A stretch of DNA of 16,206 nucleotides from Actinomyces sp. HMSC035G02 (GTDB taxonomy: Bacteria > Actinomycetota > Actinomycetes > Actinomycetales > Actinomycetaceae): assembly GCA_001838165.1 (NCBI GenBank), contig KV835859.1, forward strand, positions 1-16,206. The letters run 5' to 3'. Under the pieces are notes generated by a model. That model made no database searches, was not told the DNA's origin, and was given only the letters and a program-made list of their open reading frames with translations. Position numbers and translations under genes: made by a program. Below, in pieces: positions 13,934 through 16,206 of the stretch. Every line of letters starts with the position of its first letter. The first letter of the stretch is position 1.

Positions 13934-13945
13934 ACGAGGCCGGGG
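13934..13945 (-). terminator. Right arm of a terminator split by the insertion sequence
   Basis: ACGAGGCCGGGG pairs perfectly with 12435-12446 across the insertion sequence. With the two arms 1.5 kb apart the hairpin can hardly form, so the 3' end of the minus-strand ABC operon has probably lost this terminator. Confidence 0.8.
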
Positions 13946-13983
13946 CCGGGTCGAGGGGTCACGCGCCAGGGCGCACCTGTCGT

Positions 13984-14688
13984 TCAGTTGAGGCGGCGGA
14001 TCCTGCCCGTGAGGGTCAGGCGCCAGTTGGCGATCACAACCGCGAGGGGGATGATTCCCATGAGCCAGAAGGACGGGTGCATGGGACCGGTGACTCCGGC
14101 CTTGTGAATGAGGGTCAGCGACAGCCAGGCAGACGGGACGGCGACGGTAACCGCTCCCACGAAACACGCGATGGCAACTCCCCATCCCCCGCCACGGTGC
14201 CGGAACACGTTCGCACCGAGGCGACCTGCGGCATCACAGGTGATCCAAAAGACCACGACGAGCAACCAGGTGTCGACGCCGGGGGTGTAGACCGCTTTCG
14301 GCAGGAAGAACAGATACGGCTGGATCAGGATGAACACCCACCAGATGACGCTGCCCAGCGCAATGAACACGACGGAGATGACGTAGCTCGCGAGCGCCAG
14401 GGTGCGGCGCGGCGCTCCGCTCAGCGCCCCTGCACGCATGTACGAGATCGTCTGGTTGATCCCTGCGACGACGAGGAAGATCCCCATAACGAAAGCTGCG
14501 TTAAGGGCTACCAGACTGACGTTTTCCGGGGCCCTATCGTTGCTTGCGTGGAAGACGATGGCGATGAGTGCGTTGAGTACAAACTGCGCGGCGATGGTCC
14601 CAAGGCAGATGAGGACGGCAGGCTTGATGCTGACCATGCCAAGGCGCCAGGCGCTGGGCGCACGGGAGACGGTGGTTGCGGTGCTCAT
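13984..14688 (-). CDS. Six-helix membrane protein, partner of the adjacent ABC ATPase
   Basis: This is a 234-residue integral membrane protein with six hydrophobic helices, at about residues 22-45, 57-78, 97-125, 140-158, 172-193 and 205-222. It opens with a Ser/Thr/Ala-rich cytoplasmic tail and ends in a basic tail (GRIRRLN). I do not recognise a named family. The ATG overlaps the upstream ATPase stop as ATGA, so it is almost certainly the membrane subunit of that ABC system, like the permease-type proteins of YtrA-regulated operons. In that family such operons are linked to cell-envelope stress or antibiotic efflux; the substrate here is unknown. The 3' end faces the insertion sequence, and its former terminator has been split. 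Confidence 0.75.
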   Translation of the reverse strand: MSTATTVSRAPSAWRLGMVSIKPAVLICLGTIAAQFVLNALIAIVFHASNDRAPENVSLVALNAAFVMGIFLVVAGINQTISYMRAGALSGAPRRTLALASYVISVVFIALGSVIWWVFILIQPYLFFLPKAVYTPGVDTWLLVVVFWITCDAAGRLGANVFRHRGGGWGVAIACFVGAVTVAVPSAWLSLTLIHKAGVTGPMHPSFWLMGIIPLAVVIANWRLTLTGRIRRLN

Positions 14689-15578
14689 TGGTCGTTCTCC
14701 TGGATAAGGTAGGCGAAGGCGTCCTGGAAGGAACAGGGCGAAGCGGTCAGGGAGTGGGAGGCGAGCTCGATGTCGCCGACGGCGCTACCGCGCAGGTCCA
14801 CGACGATCTCCCGCGTGGAGCCGAGCTCGCGACTGGCGATCACGGCGAGGTCCGGGTGGGCGGCAAGGAAGCGCTCAATGTCGGAGGCGTGGCCGGTCAG
14901 AGCCGAGACTCGGCAGGTGAAGTCGTCGATGGTCTCGTGAGCGAGGAGCTCGCTCTTCTTCAAAACGATGACATCCTCGGCGACCTTTTCGAGTTCGGAG
15001 ACCATGTGCGAGGAGATGAGGAAGCGTCGCCGGGGGCGCTTTCCTTCCATGCACTCCCCCGCCAGAGCGAGAATCTCCTCATAGAGGGCGTAGCGCGTGG
15101 GCACGTCCAGGGGCGCCTGGACCTCATCGAGGAGCGTGAGGGGCGCGCCCGAGGCCAGCGCGATCGAGGCGGAGAGAATGGCGGCTTGTCCGCCGGAAAG
15201 CTTGCGCACGTACTTGCGGTTGACGCGCAGGTCGAAGCGCTCGGCGTAGTGGGCGAAGAGCTGCTCATCCCAGGTGGGACGCAGACGCGCGTAGGCGACG
15301 AGAGACTGGCTGTAGAGCTCGTCGAAGTCGCGTGCGGAGGAAGCGATGATCGATCCGGTGAGCAGGTCGTCAGCGCTGGCCTGGCTGCCGTCGATGGAGA
15401 TGCTCCCCGAGGTGGGGGCCATCAGGCCGCCGAGGATCTGCATGAGGGTCGTCTTGCCCGAACCGTTGGGGCCGACGAGGGCCGTGACGGTGGCATCCTC
15501 GAGAGTGAGGGACACGTCGCGCAGCGCCGCCTCATTCTCTCCCGGATACGTGTGACTGATGGAGTTGAGGGTGATCAT
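14685..15578 (-). CDS. ABC transporter ATP-binding protein (YtrB-like)
   Basis: This is the ATPase subunit of an ABC-2-type exporter or membrane-modulating system. The 297-residue product has Walker A GPNGSGKT (residues 36-43), signature LSGGQ (127-131), Walker B LTLLDE (147-152) and switch His191 (ISSHMVSELE). Two points are atypical: Walker B is followed by VQAPLD rather than the usual PTAGLD, and no clear Q-loop glutamine is seen after SIIASSARDFDEL. A C-terminal extension of about 80 residues follows the nucleotide-binding domain. It is coupled on both sides by ATGA overlaps with the GntR gene and the membrane protein. Membership of a GntR(YtrA)-ATPase-permease operon is well supported by gene order; what it moves cannot be told. 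Confidence 0.85.
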   Translation of the reverse strand: MITLNSISHTYPGENEAALRDVSLTLEDATVTALVGPNGSGKTTLMQILGGLMAPTSGSISIDGSQASADDLLTGSIIASSARDFDELYSQSLVAYARLRPTWDEQLFAHYAERFDLRVNRKYVRKLSGGQAAILSASIALASGAPLTLLDEVQAPLDVPTRYALYEEILALAGECMEGKRPRRRFLISSHMVSELEKVAEDVIVLKKSELLAHETIDDFTCRVSALTGHASDIERFLAAHPDLAVIASRELGSTREIVVDLRGSAVGDIELASHSLTASPCSFQDAFAYLIQENDQ

Positions 15579-15964
15579 GAGTTGTCCTTGGCGGTCGTGT
15601 CGGCGCCGTAGGCGCGGACGTGGTCGATGATGGCGTCGAGGTCGAGGCCCAGGGCCAGGCCCGCTTCGACGGCGGGGTTCAGGGTCTCCTCCACGTAGGA
15701 CGCGAGTCCGTCGGCCACAAGCGCGCGGCGGGCGCCTTCGGCGACGAACATGCCGATGCCGCGCCGCTTCTCCACCAGGCCCTCGTCGACGAGGATCGCG
15801 AAGGCCTTGCCGACGGTGGCCGGGTTGATGCGGTAGGTCGCGGAGTACTCCGTGGTGGAGGTGAGCTGGTCCCCGGCACGCAGGGTGCCGCGCAGGATCT
15901 GTGCGCGGATGTCGTCGGCGATCTGCACGTAGATCGGGATCCCCGAGACGAACGTAGGTGCCAT
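15575..15964 (-). CDS. GntR-family regulator, YtrA subfamily
   Basis: This is a 129-residue regulator with an N-terminal winged helix (PIYVQIADDIRAQILRGTLRAGDQL through PATVGKAFAILVDEGLVEKRRGIGMFV, about residues 9-75). A short C-terminal helical part of about 50 residues follows; this short tail without a large ligand domain defines the YtrA subfamily. ATG at 15964 is chosen because GGGAGG lies eight bases upstream; a TTG two codons earlier is too close to that site. The stop overlaps the ATPase start (ATGA). It probably represses its own operon by binding the 24-bp palindrome at 15991-16014, releasing it on an envelope-related signal. The signal itself is not evident. Confidence 0.87.
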   Translation of the reverse strand: MAPTFVSGIPIYVQIADDIRAQILRGTLRAGDQLTSTTEYSATYRINPATVGKAFAILVDEGLVEKRRGIGMFVAEGARRALVADGLASYVEETLNPAVEAGLALGLDLDAIIDHVRAYGADTTAKDNS

Positions 15965-15990
15965 GCGCAAGTCCTCCCTTCGGGTTCAGC

Positions 15991-16036
15991 GGTTCATTAC
16001 GTGACTAATGAACCATATAACCAACCAACCTGTCAA
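15991..16036 (-). promoter_or_regulatory. gntR promoter -35 and 24-bp GntR operator
   Basis: GGTTCATTA (15991-15999) and TAATGAACC (16006-16014) form a perfect 9-bp inverted repeat around CGTGAC, 27 bases before the GntR start codon. On the minus strand a consensus -35, TTGACA (16036-16031), lies upstream, and the expected -10 position falls at the start of the palindrome. Occupancy by the GntR protein would therefore block the promoter. A GGTT motif is repeated between the two elements. Confidence 0.7.
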
Positions 16037-16093
16037 GCGGTCTCACCACACGAACCTCGGAACCCCACTTCCACACACCTACGCCCGCCCCCA

Positions 16094-16206
16094 AATGTCG
16101 CACATAATTCCCCCCGGTCAGTTTTTATCACCGCCCACAAACGTTGCAATTCCAACGATCCCATTTACATGTTTGAAAGGTTTACATGGGAATTACGTGC
16201 GACATT
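16094..16206. repeat. Inverted repeat at the right end of the window
   Basis: The arm at 16094-16112 (AATGTCGCACATAATTCCC) matches the reverse complement of 16188-16206 at 18 of 19 positions, with 75 bp between them. The spacer also holds a quasi-palindrome CGTTG/CAACG (16142-16157) and two direct copies of TTTACATG (16164-16171 and 16181-16188) 17 bp apart. This could be a divergent regulatory region, the end of a small inverted-repeat element or a large hairpin. No gene is seen in 15965-16206. Confidence 0.7.
16173..16206. repeat. Terminal direct repeat, right copy
   Basis: Identical to 1-34, and the match runs exactly to the last base of the window. Confidence 0.9.

Noticed and set aside
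1..16206. Plasmid or phage genome, suggested by the terminal repeat
   Set aside because: No replication, partition, relaxase, capsid or terminase gene is present, while recO and uppS are chromosomal housekeeping genes. Circularity cannot be excluded without reads.

Overview
The window looks like a chromosomal fragment of a high-GC actinomycete, most likely from the Actinomycetaceae (Actinomyces/Schaalia type). This is inferred from base composition, the recO-uppS gene pair, the actinobacterial style of the Zur-like box and the overall gene repertoire; no marker gene fixes the genus. Gene packing is tight, with many ATGA or TGATG overlaps. No rRNA, tRNA, CRISPR array, replication gene or phage gene was seen.

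Layout. (1) 1-4172, minus strand: a maltose/maltodextrin-type ABC importer, malE (binding lipoprotein), malF and malG (permeases), ending in a very strong hairpin terminator. A chain of four hairpins lies between malE and malF. A divergent LacI-family regulator (4338-5354) shares a 165-bp control region with malE, and a candidate operator overlaps the malE -35. The ATPase subunit is not in the window. (2) 5392-8662, plus strand: a zinc uptake operon, znuA-znuC-znuB followed by a Fur-family regulator, probably Zur. A Zur-like box covers the -10 and start codon of znuA, and the znuA mRNA may be leaderless. (3) 8664-9253: a small DedA/VTT-like membrane protein preceded by two DtxR/IdeR-like sites, convergent with recO-uppS (10808-9250, minus strand), which supply recombination repair and undecaprenyl diphosphate synthesis. 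(4) 11012-12422: two tandem paralogous TetR-family regulators, each with its own palindromic promoter. (5) 12449-13921: an IS3-family insertion sequence (IS150-like, DD(35)E, A7 slippery site) inserted in the loop of the terminator after the second TetR gene, leaving the two terminator arms on either side. (6) 15964-13984, minus strand: a YtrA-type GntR regulator, an ABC ATPase and a six-helix membrane partner, translationally coupled and preceded by a 24-bp perfect operator palindrome.

The window ends are unusual. Bases 1-34 are identical to 16173-16206, and a 19-nt inverted repeat lies in the last 113 bases. This is either the overlap of a circular contig (16,172-bp unit) or a dispersed intergenic repeat at which assembly stopped. 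The housekeeping genes favour the second reading. Short motifs from this end (TTTACATG, TCGCACGTAA) reappear in the promoter of the second TetR gene, which may point to a shared operator.

I did not find a convincing wholly new multi-gene system. The most interesting signals are in the intergenic DNA.
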